64,000 nt of DNA from positions 1,488,001-1,552,000 of the forward strand of contig NZ_CP012938.1 in assembly GCF_001314995.1 (NCBI RefSeq), written 5' to 3'. A model generated the notes under the pieces. It ran no database searches and was not told the DNA's origin. It saw nothing but the letters and a program-made list of their open reading frames with translations. Of this stretch, positions 35,010 through 44,522 are shown in pieces; within the stretch, counting starts at the first letter, position 1, and each line of letters begins with the position of its first letter. Position numbers and translations under genes: made by a program. The DNA comes from Bacteroides ovatus (lineage in GTDB: Bacteria; Bacteroidota; Bacteroidia; Bacteroidales; Bacteroidaceae).

Positions 35010-35169
35010 TTGACAAATGGCTTTTTATTTTGTATCTTTGAGAAAACAAAAGCAATAAGAGAAATGAAAAATCTAGGAAAAATAGAGACATAAAGGACCT
35101 TTAAACTGATACATTTTAGTATTAATACAGATATATCATAGGGCAATGATCTAACGATCATTGCCCTAT
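35010..35169 (+). ncRNA. Candidate small RNA or leader-peptide transcript (promoter to terminator)
   Basis: TTGA (35010-35013), 19 bp and TATCTTTG (35033-35040) form a good Bacteroides promoter. About 100 nt further on is a perfect 14-bp hairpin, ATAGGGCAATGATC (35138-35151) with GATCATTGCCCTAT (35156-35169), followed by a short T-rich run. The predicted transcript is about 120 nt and no gene follows on this strand. It contains a nine-codon frame at 35064-35093 (MKNLGKIET) after AAGAGAA. It could be a small RNA, a tiny peptide gene or a decayed leader. Confidence 0.5.
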
Positions 35170-35445
35170 TTTGTTTATATTTTTACTTAACTCATTCTAT
35201 AGAATCTCTAAAAATACTCAAAATAGTTTTTAATAAACTCTGATACCGTTTATAATAAACTATCAAAAAGTTTATTATAAACCGAAAGTACGTTTATTAA
35301 GAACGTAGTCTTTAATTGTAAAAATTGACAAACACGTTTTCATACAATAGGAGGTTATAAATAAGCCGTTCATTCATACAGTAACATAAACAAACAAAAT
35401 TCTTTATTTCATCCAAACGATTGAACTTCCTTCACTCACTACACA
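35170..35445. repeat. AT-rich region with GTTT-N5-AAAC palindromes
   Basis: No gene is seen. Short palindromes occur in series: AGTTTTTAATAAACT (35225-35239), GTTTATAATAAAC (35248-35260), GTTTATTATAAAC (35270-35282) and a weaker one at about 35290-35305. The spacing pattern (five bases between half-sites) is the same as in the array at 2885-2981, but the half-sites differ. Confidence 0.6.
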
Positions 35446-35889
35446 CTAAAATGTTTTCTTCAAATATATCATATCCACCAACTGCACACCATCCTCATAC
35501 ATCGGATGATCGTAGTTGTCAGTAAAGAAATTCTTTATCCGGTGAGAAACCGTGAAACCACAGTGTTCATAAAAAGATCTGGAAGAAGGTACATCGCCTG
35601 TACCCACTAACATTTCAGAACACTTTCCCTGATAATATTCAAATAAAAATTCGATTAAACGTTTTCCGTACCCCTGCCGTTGAAAGAAAGGAACGGTAGC
35701 AATATTCTTGATTTCATAAATACCTTCCCCTTCACGAGTCACTACACAAAGAGCTTTCAATCCGTTATCATAAAGAACGAACATATCGCCGCGCTCCAAA
35801 TACCGGTCAATCATACTTTCCTGTTCATCAGCCAAGAGTAATAATTCGAGAAATTCTTTTTTATCTGAAGTTACTAGCTTTATCTCCAT
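35446..35889 (-). CDS. GNAT-family N-acetyltransferase
   Basis: A 147-residue protein. The ATG at 35889 (MEIKLVTSDKKEF) is chosen; a longer frame to 35973 would run into the HxlR gene. The acetyl-CoA-binding motif A is ATVPFFQRQGYGKRLIEF (Q/RxxGxG/A), and FYEHCGFT is the usual motif B end. It probably acetylates a small molecule or a protein N-terminus; the substrate is unknown. It is 29 bp downstream of the HxlR-type regulator gene, so it is probably co-transcribed. Confidence 0.88.
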   Translation of the reverse strand: MEIKLVTSDKKEFLELLLLADEQESMIDRYLERGDMFVLYDNGLKALCVVTREGEGIYEIKNIATVPFFQRQGYGKRLIEFLFEYYQGKCSEMLVGTGDVPSSRSFYEHCGFTVSHRIKNFFTDNYDHPMYEDGVQLVDMIYLKKTF

Positions 35890-35918
35890 ATTATCTATTT
35901 TATCATAAAATAAAAATG

Positions 35919-36269
35919 TTACCGACTCATTTGTCTGTGGTCCAAAATAGTATCCATATTCTCCAAAGCCCATCCCACCAGTCCTTCAATATGAGGAATC
36001 AAAGTGCCACCCGTATCTGTCAGACAATACTCCACACGGGGAGGTACTTCAGCATATACTTTCCGTTCAACCAATCCATCTGATTCCAGAGTACGCAATG
36101 TTACAGTCAACATTCTTTGTGAAACATCTTCTATCGTTTTATGAATATCACTAAAACGCATGGTGCCGTTTGCGTTCAGCGTAATAAGCACCAGCATCGA
36201 CCACTTGTCTCCCAAGCGGCTAAGCACATCTCTTATCGGACAATTTCCTATCGGATGAAAGTTTTTCAT
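35919..36269 (-). CDS. HxlR-family transcriptional regulator
   Basis: A 116-residue winged-helix protein with the HxlR signature: GNCPIRDVLSRLGDKWSMLV at the start (Cys10 at the position of the redox Cys of YodB and HypR), HTH in MRFSDIHKTIEDVSQRMLT and wing in YAEVPPRVEYCLTDTG. Members often sense electrophiles or oxidants through that Cys. It is divergent from the ElbB gene at 36430 and lies ahead of a GNAT gene. A dyad AGTTAC-N6-GTAACT (36306-36323) between the divergent genes is a candidate operator. Confidence 0.92.
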   Translation of the reverse strand: MKNFHPIGNCPIRDVLSRLGDKWSMLVLITLNANGTMRFSDIHKTIEDVSQRMLTVTLRTLESDGLVERKVYAEVPPRVEYCLTDTGGTLIPHIEGLVGWALENMDTILDHRQMSR

Positions 36270-36305
36270 TCTTTAACGTTTTGTATTTTATTGAGTTCCA
36301 ACAAT

Positions 36306-36323
36306 AGTTACCTCTATGTAACT
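36306..36323. promoter_or_regulatory. Candidate HxlR operator
   Basis: AGTTAC and GTAACT are separated by six bases in the divergent region between the HxlR and ElbB genes. HxlR-type sites are often TACT/AGTA dyads, so the match is partial. A TACATTTG element (36368-36375) downstream may be the -7 box for the ElbB gene. Confidence 0.45.
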
Positions 36324-36429
36324 TCCTTATTTTCAAGTACGTTATTGCATTTCTCAAACTAGAAAGATACATTTGCATCACAAAAGTAATAAACTTACTA
36401 ATAATAACTATTGTTTCATTTAAATAATT

Positions 36430-36963
36430 ATGATTATGGCAAAGAAAGTTGCAGTTTTAGCAGTGAATCCGGTAAATGGTTGTGGATTATTCCAATATTT
36501 GGAAGCGTTTTTCGAGAATGGCATTTCATATAAAGTATTTGCCGTATCGGATACGAAGGAGATTAAAACAAATTCAGAAATCAGCCTGACAGCAGACGAT
36601 GTGATCACTAATTTGAAGGGACACGAAGATGAATTCGATGCACTCGTTTTCTCTTGTGGGGATGCAGTACCTGTATTTCAGCAGAATGCCGATAAACCCT
36701 ATAACGTAGATTTGATGCAAGTCATTAAAACTTTCGGAGATAAAGGGAAAATGATGATCGGACATTGTGCCGGTGCAATGATGTTTGACTTTACCGGAAT
36801 TACCAAAGGGAAGAAAGTAGCAGTTCACCCATTAGCTAAACCAGCTATTCAAAACGGAACAGCTACCGATAAGAAATCAGAGATAGATGGCAACTTTTTT
36901 ACTGCTCAAGATGAAAACACCATTTGGACAATGATGCCACAGGTTATCGAAGCATTAAAATAA
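36430..36963 (+). CDS. elbB: ElbB/DJ-1-PfpI family glyoxalase-like protein
   Basis: A 177-residue DJ-1/PfpI superfamily protein of the ElbB (isoprenoid biosynthesis glyoxalase) type. Visible are the N-terminal Rossmann start (KKVAVLAVNPVNGCG), the acidic elbow region and the nucleophile Cys in GHCAGAMMFD, followed by HPLAKPA. E. coli ElbB has weak glyoxalase activity on small dicarbonyls. ATG 36430 is followed by a second in-frame ATG at 36436. The divergent HxlR regulator suggests induction by reactive electrophiles (inference). Confidence 0.85.
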   Translation: MIMAKKVAVLAVNPVNGCGLFQYLEAFFENGISYKVFAVSDTKEIKTNSEISLTADDVITNLKGHEDEFDALVFSCGDAVPVFQQNADKPYNVDLMQVIKTFGDKGKMMIGHCAGAMMFDFTGITKGKKVAVHPLAKPAIQNGTATDKKSEIDGNFFTAQDENTIWTMMPQVIEALK

Positions 36964-37462
36964 TGTTTGCAACGTAGATATAAAACAATAAATATAAACA
37001 TTATTATATTAATCTACGCATCCGAAGATGAAAAAGCACGTTCCTTTAAAAGCAACAGTGTGTTTCTCGGTGTACAACGGGTCGTTTCTTTTAAAGGAAC
37101 GACCCGTTGGTTTTAAAGGAAAAATGTACATTTATTGCGCATTAATAATCAATCACTTACAGATTCAAAAAATTCAATGACCGACTAACTTCCCCAATCA
37201 TTATTCAATTCAATAAATCCGCACAAGTGTTCACTCCTTTATTTCTCAAATGATTATTGTTAGTTAACTAAAATCCAAGAGAAATATCATATATCACATT
37301 CTCTTTTCGTACCAAAAAAAAGAAAAACGGAACATTACAAAAAATCTGAAACAGCGTTCATCATTTTTTAAAAGTCCGTATATTAGCAGCTTGAAGACTT
37401 GAAAGAGATAAACAGCATACTCCTTCCGAGTTTAAATAACCAAACAAGATGCCTAAAACAAT
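36964..37462. repeat. Intergenic region with a 33-bp palindrome
   Basis: No gene is seen in these 499 bases. AACGGGTCGTT (37076-37086) and AACGACCCGTT (37098-37108) form a near-perfect palindrome through the centre TCTTTTAAAGG. TTTAAAGGAA-type units recur nearby (37040-37056 inverted; 37110-37121). The element could be a terminator for the ElbB gene or a dispersed repeat. The remainder up to the kinase start is AT-rich, with no clear promoter. Confidence 0.6.
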
Positions 37463-39067
37463 ATGATTAGAGAAAGAGAGAATTACAATGCATTTTTACT
37501 TCATTTTTTAGAAAGACTGAATAGCTGTGACTCTATTGAGAAAAAAATCACAGAATCACTTACGGATATTTGCGAATACTATGGCTTTAAAAGAGGATTC
37601 ATTTATCAAACTGACGGATTTCGCTACTTCTATCTAAAGGAAACTGTCGGAAATAACGACAACGTTTTGCGACAACGTTTTGAAATCAGCGAAATGACCA
37701 ATCAACATGTTGTCCGTGCAAATGGAAAGAACAAACCTTTTTATGCTTGCAGAAACCAAAATACTTCTTGGGATGATGTAGACATCGTGGATTTCTATAA
37801 AGTCGATTCATTACTAATCCGGCAAATTCAAGACTCCGAAGGAAAAATTATCGGATTCATCGGATTTGGAGACAGAGAACATGCAATATCTTTCACCGAT
37901 GAAGAACTGCAAATGATTCATCTCATTTTAGGCTCCCTCTCCAAGGAAATAGCAGTGCGGGAATATAAAGAAAGAGAAGTACGGGCGAGCAAGACGTTAA
38001 GCAGCATCATGAATAATATGGGGGTTGACATCTACGTAAACTCTTTTGATTCCCATGATATGCTATATGCCAATGAATCTATGGCCGCTCCTTATGGAGG
38101 TATCGAACACTTTGAAGGAAAAAAATGCTGGCAGGCTCTATATAAAGATAAAACCGGAGAATGTGAGTTTTGTCCTAAGAAACATTTGATAGATGAAAAC
38201 GGGCTGCCAACCAAGGTATATTCCTGGGATTACCAACGCCCGTTCGACAAATGTTGGTTCCGGGTATTCAGTGCAGCATTTGCCTGGATAGACGGACAGA
38301 TGGCACACGTGATTACCAGCGTTGATATTGACCACCAAAAAACAATAGAAGAAGAACTAAGGATAGCCAAAGAAAAAGCGGAAAACCTGGACCGCTTAAA
38401 ATCAGCCTTCCTCGCCAATATGAGTCATGAAATCCGTACTCCGCTCAATGCGATTGTCGGCTTTGCCAGTTTACTGGTCGAATCGGATGACAAAAAGGAA
38501 CGCCAGGATTATGTCGATATCATGCAAGAAAACACCGAACTTCTTTTACAACTGATATCCGACATTCTCGACTTATCAAAAATAGAAGCCGGAACACTCG
38601 ACTTCACCATGGATTATCTGGACATCAAGAGCTTCTGTGAAGATATCATACGCAATTATGATATAAAAGAAGATAAGCCGGTACCTGTATTACTAGCCCC
38701 CACCCTACCCAATTTTTATATCTATACTGACAAGAAACGTCTGATGCAGGTTATCACAAACTTTATCAACAATGCCCTCAAATTTACAAATAAGGGACAG
38801 ATTCTTCTTGAATATCATCTGAAAGAAGATACCTGTGAAATTGAATTTTCCGTAGCTGATACAGGAATGGGGATTGAACCGGACAAAGTAGACCGGGTAT
38901 TCGACCGCTTTGTGAAACTCAATTCATTCTCAAAAGGCACAGGCTTAGGGCTGTCTATTTGCAGGAGCATTATCGAACATCTCGGCGGCACTATTGGAGT
39001 GGAATCCGAGATGGGAACCGGCTCGCGTTTTTGGTTTACTCATCCCTACCAAAGCGTATCCCTATAA
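37463..39067 (+). CDS. Sensor histidine kinase (GAF-PAS-HisKA-HATPase), soluble
   Basis: A 534-residue kinase without membrane segments: a GAF-like domain (about 15-170), a PAS-like domain (about 180-300) containing a Cys-rich CEFCPKKH, a short coiled coil, HisKA with H322 in [15 protein letters not shown], and HATPase_c with N-box [15 protein letters not shown] and GTGLGLSI. It ends after the ATPase with no receiver. It probably senses a cytoplasmic cue and passes phosphate to a receiver elsewhere, possibly that of the neighbouring hybrid kinase, whose kinase core is very similar. No response-regulator gene lies beside it. Confidence 0.92.
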   Translation: MIRERENYNAFLLHFLERLNSCDSIEKKITESLTDICEYYGFKRGFIYQTDGFRYFYLKETVGNNDNVLRQRFEISEMTNQHVVRANGKNKPFYACRNQNTSWDDVDIVDFYKVDSLLIRQIQDSEGKIIGFIGFGDREHAISFTDEELQMIHLILGSLSKEIAVREYKEREVRASKTLSSIMNNMGVDIYVNSFDSHDMLYANESMAAPYGGIEHFEGKKCWQALYKDKTGECEFCPKKHLIDENGLPTKVYSWDYQRPFDKCWFRVFSAAFAWIDGQMAHVITSVDIDHQKTIEEELRIAKEKAENLDRLKSAFLANMSHEIRTPLNAIVGFASLLVESDDKKERQDYVDIMQENTELLLQLISDILDLSKIEAGTLDFTMDYLDIKSFCEDIIRNYDIKEDKPVPVLLAPTLPNFYIYTDKKRLMQVITNFINNALKFTNKGQILLEYHLKEDTCEIEFSVADTGMGIEPDKVDRVFDRFVKLNSFSKGTGLGLSICRSIIEHLGGTIGVESEMGTGSRFWFTHPYQSVSL

Positions 39068-39163
39068 AATTGAATAAAAAGCCCGTTAATCAGAAAAAGA
39101 CCTGAAGTCTTTTTTTCATTCATTTTTTATGGTCAAAATCAAGTTTAATTCATTTATTATTAA

Positions 39164-39171
39164 TACTTTTG
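39164..39171 (+). promoter_or_regulatory. -7 element for the hybrid kinase gene
   Basis: TACTTTTG fits TAnnTTTG and lies 43 bp before the ATG at 39215. No -33 box at the usual spacing is clear. Confidence 0.4.
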
Positions 39172-39214
39172 CCAATGCATAAACTTAATAAGCCACCAGA
39201 AAATTAAATTTAAA

Positions 39215-42200
39215 ATGACAACTCTTTTTCAAACCAAAATAATTAACTCATATATAATAAAATTATTTTTGTCTTTCTGTCTATTAGCTTTTTCCTACAT
39301 ATCACCGATTCTAGCTCAAAAAGATTCAGTGAACTCGTCAAATTATCTTTTAATCATTAATTCATATACAGAAGCAGCTCCCTGGAGCTTCAGAATGATT
39401 TCAGCCATTACCGAATATGCCCAGAATTCGCCTCAATTAGCACTCTATACCGAACACATGAACATGCTAATGATGGACACAGACTCCACTTTGAATGAAT
39501 TCAGACAGGCAGTTCTGGAAAAATACAAGCGACATTCTCCGCGTATGTTGATATTACTCGGAAACTCCAGCATGATATTACGGGACGACTTCAGAAAGAT
39601 GTGGGGAAATATTCCGATTATACTATGTGCTGAAGAAGATTACATCGGCCCGAAGGAATTTTATCTCCAAAAGAAGCCTGTTGAGTTGACTGCAAGAACC
39701 CCGATTGCAGATATGGCGCAGCCTTACAATCTCACTTTCCTACATTCCAATTTCTATATTAAAGAAAATATAGACCTGATTTGCCGAATGACTCCCGATA
39801 TTAAAAATTTCATATTTATCGGTGATGAACGGCAAAACAACCAGACTTACAATATGGTTATCAAACAAGAATTGAAAAAGAGCCATCCCGACATCAATTA
39901 TCAATTCATATCGCCCCGGAAGATGCAAACCAATCATTTACTGGACACCCTTTACACCGTTGATCCTAAAACAACAGGAATACTTTTCTCTTCATGGTTT
40001 TACAAACACACCTTTGCCGGCAACACCTCGCTAGTTACAAATTCACACCTATTAGTCTCAACGACTTCCGCACCTCTGTTCAGCCTTGGGATGATGACAA
40101 TCAAGGACAACGCAGGAGGAATAATTGGCGGATACATCTACGATCAACATGTATACAGCCAGAAAATCATACAAACGATCCAATCAATATTGAATGGCAA
40201 ACAAGCATCCGAGATACCTTTTTACGAGCCTTCAGATGCCGCTCCGACTATCAACTACAATGTTTTGCTACGTAAAGGAATGTCGCCATACTTATGTCCA
40301 CCGGGCACTATTTTCTTTAACAAGCCGCCTACGTTTTGGGAACAGTACGGATACTTTATTTTAGGAACCATAGTCTGCTTCATACTGCTTGCCCTATTCT
40401 TCCAATACCGCATCAGTCATCTGAATAAGCTCAAGAAAATACAACAGAAAGAGATTGACACAATGACTTCTTACAAAAACCTGATTAACAATATGCCTAT
40501 ATTGTATATGCAAGAAGAGTTAATCATGAATGAAGAAGGTACCCCTATAGAACTTGTATACCGGAATGTCAACGCTCATTTCGAGAAAAGTTTTTTCCGT
40601 AAAGAAGATGTAGTAGGCAAGAAAGCCAGTGAAATATTCCCTGAATCCATGCCGGAGTTCCTGCATTTCACCAAAATGTCACTTGCGGAAAACAAGGCTA
40701 TCACTTTCCCCTATTATTTCAAACAGATAGACACCTTCTATGATGTAGTACTAAAAGGAACTCACCACAACAATATTGTCGATATTTTCTGCCTGGACAG
40801 CACCGAACTACACAAAGCACAACAAAAACTAAGTGCTACCAACAATAAACTGGCAATGGCACTGGACGTAGCCAATATCGTGCCTTGGAAATGGGATTTG
40901 CGAAGCAAAACCATACTTTGCGACATCAATAGGCCTATTGAGCTTAGCACAAACGATAAAGACGTGAATGAAGAACAATTGGCAGTGCCCGATTCCCAAT
41001 ATTTCTCAAAGATATTCAAAGAAGACCGTAAACGGGTAGAAAAAGCCTATGATGACCTGATAGAAGGGCGATCGGATAAAGTCAGGGAAGAATACCGGGT
41101 TATCAATGTACAGAATAACATTCACAGAATCGAATGGGTGGAAGCTCAAGCCGCTGTAGAGACCCGTGACGAAAACGGCAAGCCGCTCACCCTGGTCGGT
41201 TCTTCACTAGTCATCACCACACGGAAAAAGATGGAAATGGAATTGACCACAGCCAGAGACCGGGCAGAAGAATCCAATCGTCTGAAGTCTGCCTTCCTCG
41301 CCAATATGAGCCATGAAATCCGTACTCCCCTCAACGCTATTGTCGGTTTCTCCGGCATATTGGCTTCAACAGACGAGGAAGAGGAAAAGCAGGAATATGT
41401 GAGCATCATTGAAAACAATAATACCTTGTTATTGCAATTAATCAGTGACATTCTTGATTTATCAAAGATTGAAGCCGGAACATTGGAATTTCAATATTCC
41501 AACATAGACTTGAACAAAATGCTGAACGAGTTAACGAGCTCATTACAATTAAAAATAAAATCTGAAAAAGTACAGTTAACCTGCCATCTGGCAGAGAAAA
41601 ACTGCTTTATCCATACAGAGAAGAACAGGCTGTCACAATTGCTCATCAACCTGATAAGCAATGCCATCAAATTCACCACTGAAGGATACATTCGTTTTGG
41701 TTATGAACTCCGCGGCAAAGAGATCTATTTTTATGTCAGCGATACTGGCTGTGGCATTCCCAAAGACAAGCAAAAGAGCATTTTCGGACGCTTCGTCAAA
41801 TTAAATAGTTTCGAACAAGGCACCGGCCTGGGACTTTCTATCTGCCAGACTCTGGTAGAACACATGGGAGGTACCATCGGAGTAGACTCGGAAGAGGGCA
41901 AAGGTTCAACATTCTGGTTCACGCTGCCATATAAAGCCGCAATAGCCGTAGAAGAAAGCATAAAAAAAGAGGAAATTCAGCCGATAAGTATAGAAAAAAA
42001 CAAGTTTACCATTCTGATTGCCGAGGATAATGAAAGTAACTACAAACTGTTCGCATCCATACTAAAGGGAGAGTATCAATTAATTCATGCCTGGGATGGA
42101 CAAGAGGCGGTGGAAATGTTCAAGCAATATAATCCGCAGATTATATTGATGGACATCAATATGCCGGTCATGGACGGTTACGAGGCAACTAAAGAAATAC

Positions 42201-42373
42201 GCAAATATTCTGCCAAGGTACCTATTATCGCCATTACGGCTTTTGCATACGCTTCGGATGAACAACGGGTGATGGAAAGCGGTTTTGACGGCTATATGCC
42301 TAAACCTATCAATGCCCGCCTGTTGAAAGCACAACTGACGGAAATCATGCAAAAGCGTATTATTTTACTTTAA
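39215..42373 (+). CDS. Membrane hybrid histidine kinase with periplasmic binding-protein-like sensor
   Basis: A 1052-residue protein: signal/anchor at the N-terminus, a periplasmic domain (about 35-370) resembling ABC-type substrate-binding sensors (LLIINSYTEAAPWSFRM, RMLILLGNSSMI), a membrane helix (about 385-405, FILGTIVCFILLALFF), two PAS-like domains (about 425-540 and 545-680), HisKA with H700, HATPase_c ([23 protein letters not shown]) and a C-terminal receiver with D980 in ILMDINMPVMDGYE. There is no DNA-binding domain, so output must go through another protein. The kinase core closely resembles that of the kinase at 37463-39067. Confidence 0.93.
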   Translation: MTTLFQTKIINSYIIKLFLSFCLLAFSYISPILAQKDSVNSSNYLLIINSYTEAAPWSFRMISAITEYAQNSPQLALYTEHMNMLMMDTDSTLNEFRQAVLEKYKRHSPRMLILLGNSSMILRDDFRKMWGNIPIILCAEEDYIGPKEFYLQKKPVELTARTPIADMAQPYNLTFLHSNFYIKENIDLICRMTPDIKNFIFIGDERQNNQTYNMVIKQELKKSHPDINYQFISPRKMQTNHLLDTLYTVDPKTTGILFSSWFYKHTFAGNTSLVTNSHLLVSTTSAPLFSLGMMTIKDNAGGIIGGYIYDQHVYSQKIIQTIQSILNGKQASEIPFYEPSDAAPTINYNVLLRKGMSPYLCPPGTIFFNKPPTFWEQYGYFILGTIVCFILLALFFQYRISHLNKLKKIQQKEIDTMTSYKNLINNMPILYMQEELIMNEEGTPIELVYRNVNAHFEKSFFRKEDVVGKKASEIFPESMPEFLHFTKMSLAENKAITFPYYFKQIDTFYDVVLKGTHHNNIVDIFCLDSTELHKAQQKLSATNNKLAMALDVANIVPWKWDLRSKTILCDINRPIELSTNDKDVNEEQLAVPDSQYFSKIFKEDRKRVEKAYDDLIEGRSDKVREEYRVINVQNNIHRIEWVEAQAAVETRDENGKPLTLVGSSLVITTRKKMEMELTTARDRAEESNRLKSAFLANMSHEIRTPLNAIVGFSGILASTDEEEEKQEYVSIIENNNTLLLQLISDILDLSKIEAGTLEFQYSNIDLNKMLNELTSSLQLKIKSEKVQLTCHLAEKNCFIHTEKNRLSQLLINLISNAIKFTTEGYIRFGYELRGKEIYFYVSDTGCGIPKDKQKSIFGRFVKLNSFEQGTGLGLSICQTLVEHMGGTIGVDSEEGKGSTFWFTLPYKAAIAVEESIKKEEIQPISIEKNKFTILIAEDNESNYKLFASILKGEYQLIHAWDGQEAVEMFKQYNPQIILMDINMPVMDGYEATKEIRKYSAKVPIIAITAFAYASDEQRVMESGFDGYMPKPINARLLKAQLTEIMQKRIILL

Positions 42374-42420
42374 GAGACAGAGAACCGAAAGCAAAAAACG
42401 AATATCTACATATTCCATTT

Positions 42421-43722
42421 ATGACTGAAGAAAAAATACATAAAAACCGCACCGGAAGTTGGTGGGCATTAAGTCCGTTGCTCGTATTCTTATGCCTTTA
42501 CCTGGTAACTTCCATTCTTGTCAACGACTTTTATAAAGTGCCTATCACGGTGGCTTTCCTTGTTTCTTCCTGCTACGCCATTGCTATTACCAAAGGATTG
42601 AAACTAGACCAACGCATCTATCAGTTCTCCGTGGGAGCTGCCAATAAAAATATCCTCCTGATGATATGGATATTCATTCTTGCCGGAGCCTTTGCTCATA
42701 GTGCGAAACAAATGGGAGCAATCGATGCCACTGTCAATCTGACACTGCATATTCTGCCGGATAACCTGTTACTGGCAGGCATCTTCATTGCCGCCTGTTT
42801 CATCTCTTTATCCATCGGAACCAGCGTAGGAACTATCGTCGCCCTTACTCCCGTTGCCGTAGGACTGGCAGAAAAGACAGAAATAGCTCTCCCCTTTATG
42901 GTAGCCGTCGTAGTAGGCGGTTCTTTTTTCGGAGACAACTTATCTTTTATCTCCGACACCACCATCGCTTCGACAAAAACCCAGGAATGTGTAATGCGCG
43001 ATAAATTCCGTGTAAATTCTATGATTGTCGTCCCGGCAGCCATCATTGTGTTGGGAATTTACATATTTCAGGGACTATCCATTACCGCTCCCGCCCAAAC
43101 ACAGACCATTGAATGGATCAAAGTTATACCTTATATAATAGTATTAGGAACAGCCATTGCCGGAATGAACGTGATGCTCGTACTCATAATAGGTATATTG
43201 ACAAGTGGCATCATTGGCATCGCGACCGGCAGCTTTGGAATTTTCGACTGGTTTGGTGCCATGGGAACGGGAATTACAGGAATGGGAGAACTGATTATTA
43301 TCACTCTATTGGCCGGAGGGATGCTCGAAACCATCCGTTATAACGGTGGTATCGATTTCATTATCCGGAAACTCACCCGCCACGTCAATGGTAAAAGAGG
43401 AGCCGAACTAAGCATTGCCGCCCTGGTAAGTATCGCCAACTTATGTACAGCCAACAACACGATTGCCATTATAACAACAGGACCGATTGCCAAAGATATT
43501 GCCGTGAAATTCCATCTCGACCGAAGAAAAACAGCCAGTATCCTCGATACTTTCTCCTGCCTGATACAAGGGATTATTCCATACGGAGCGCAGATGCTGA
43601 TTGCAGCGGGACTTGCCAGTATCTCCCCCATCAGTATCATCGGAAATCTCTACTATCCGTTTACAATGGGAGCATGCGCCCTGCTAGCAATTTTGTTCCG
43701 CTATCCGAAACGGTATTCGTAA
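42421..43722 (+). CDS. NhaC-type Na+/H+ antiporter family protein
   Basis: A 433-residue inner-membrane protein with about 11 hydrophobic segments. Conserved features of the NhaC/Na+:H+ antiporter superfamily include SIGTSVGTIVALTPVA, GGSFFGDNLSFISDTT (the Asp/Asn-bearing discontinuous helix) and NTIAIITTGPIAKDIA. It probably exchanges sodium, or an organic ion, against protons; related proteins exchange malate/lactate. It lies 47 bp after the hybrid kinase on the same strand. Whether the kinase controls it is unknown. Confidence 0.88.
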   Translation: MTEEKIHKNRTGSWWALSPLLVFLCLYLVTSILVNDFYKVPITVAFLVSSCYAIAITKGLKLDQRIYQFSVGAANKNILLMIWIFILAGAFAHSAKQMGAIDATVNLTLHILPDNLLLAGIFIAACFISLSIGTSVGTIVALTPVAVGLAEKTEIALPFMVAVVVGGSFFGDNLSFISDTTIASTKTQECVMRDKFRVNSMIVVPAAIIVLGIYIFQGLSITAPAQTQTIEWIKVIPYIIVLGTAIAGMNVMLVLIIGILTSGIIGIATGSFGIFDWFGAMGTGITGMGELIIITLLAGGMLETIRYNGGIDFIIRKLTRHVNGKRGAELSIAALVSIANLCTANNTIAIITTGPIAKDIAVKFHLDRRKTASILDTFSCLIQGIIPYGAQMLIAAGLASISPISIIGNLYYPFTMGACALLAILFRYPKRYS

Positions 43723-43737
43723 AAAAGATGCGAAATG

Positions 43738-43768
43738 TTTGTCAATCAAAAGAAAAGCCGTATCTTTG
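43738..43768 (+). promoter_or_regulatory. rpsP promoter
   Basis: TTTG (43738-43741), 19 bp and TATCTTTG (43761-43768) are a full match to the Bacteroides promoter consensus, 60 bp before the rpsP ATG. The leader starts with a small hairpin, GCTATT/AATAGC (43774-43779/43787-43792). Confidence 0.85.
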
Positions 43769-43828
43769 TGCCCGCTATTACGAGATAATAGCATAATTCA
43801 AATCAATCATTAAAAACAATTATTTAAA

Positions 43829-44383
43829 ATGGCAACTAGAATCAGATTGCAGAGACACGGACGTAAAAGTTACGCGTTCTATTCAATTGTAATTGCAGAC
43901 AGCAGAGCACCACGTGATGGTAAATTTATTGAGAAGATTGGTACTTACAACCCTAACACCAATCCTGCTACAGTAGATTTGAATTTCGACGCTGCATTGG
44001 CATGGGTACTGAAAGGTGCACAACCAAGTGACACTGTACGTAACATTCTTTCTCGTGAAGGAGTTTACATGAAGAAACATCTTCTGGGCGGTGTAGCAAA
44101 AGGCGCATTCGGAGAAGCAGAAGCTGAAGCTAAATTCGAAGCTTGGAAAAACAACAAACAGTCAGGTTTGGCTACTTTGAAGGCTAAACAAGACGAAGCT
44201 AAGAAAGCTGAAGCAAAAGCACGTCTGGAAGCAGAAAAGAAGATCAACGAAGTGAAAGCAAAAGCACTCGCTGAAAAGAAAGCTGCTGAAGCTGCCGAAA
44301 AAGCTGCTGCTGAAGCACCTGCAGAAGAAGCTGCCGCAGCTCCGGCTGAAGAAGCTCCTGCAACAGAAGCTGCTGCTGAATAA
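43829..44383 (+). CDS. rpsP: 30S ribosomal protein S16 with long C-terminal extension
   Basis: 184 residues. The first 80 or so are a normal S16 ([32 protein letters not shown]). S16 is usually about 80-90 residues long, so the remaining 95 or so form an extension rich in Lys, Glu and Ala, ending in an Ala/Pro/Glu repeat ([19 protein letters not shown]). Extended S16 proteins are known in Bacteroidota. S16 stabilises the 5' and central domains of 16S rRNA during 30S assembly. It is monocistronic, with its own promoter and terminator. Confidence 0.97.
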   Translation: MATRIRLQRHGRKSYAFYSIVIADSRAPRDGKFIEKIGTYNPNTNPATVDLNFDAALAWVLKGAQPSDTVRNILSREGVYMKKHLLGGVAKGAFGEAEAEAKFEAWKNNKQSGLATLKAKQDEAKKAEAKARLEAEKKINEVKAKALAEKKAAEAAEKAAAEAPAEEAAAAPAEEAPATEAAAE

Positions 44384-44423
44384 ATTTCAGCAGATTCCGA
44401 ACAAGAAATCAGGAAAAGCTATA

Positions 44424-44457
44424 AATCCTCTCCGGTCCGCCGGAGGGGATTTTTTTA
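44424..44457 (+). terminator. rpsP terminator
   Basis: AATCCTCTCCGG (44424-44435) pairs with CCGGAGGGGATT (44440-44451), one G-T pair, followed by a T-run. It separates rpsP from fucR. Confidence 0.9.
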
Positions 44458-44522
44458 TTGTTTTCTGCTATAAAACATATCAAATTATTTATTCCGTTCA
44501 GAATAAAATGCCTTTCTTTGCA

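Noticed and set aside
34868..35161. Minus-strand frame of 97 codons over the end of creD
   Set aside because: It overlaps creD and the orphan promoter-terminator unit, has no family features, and looks like a shadow.
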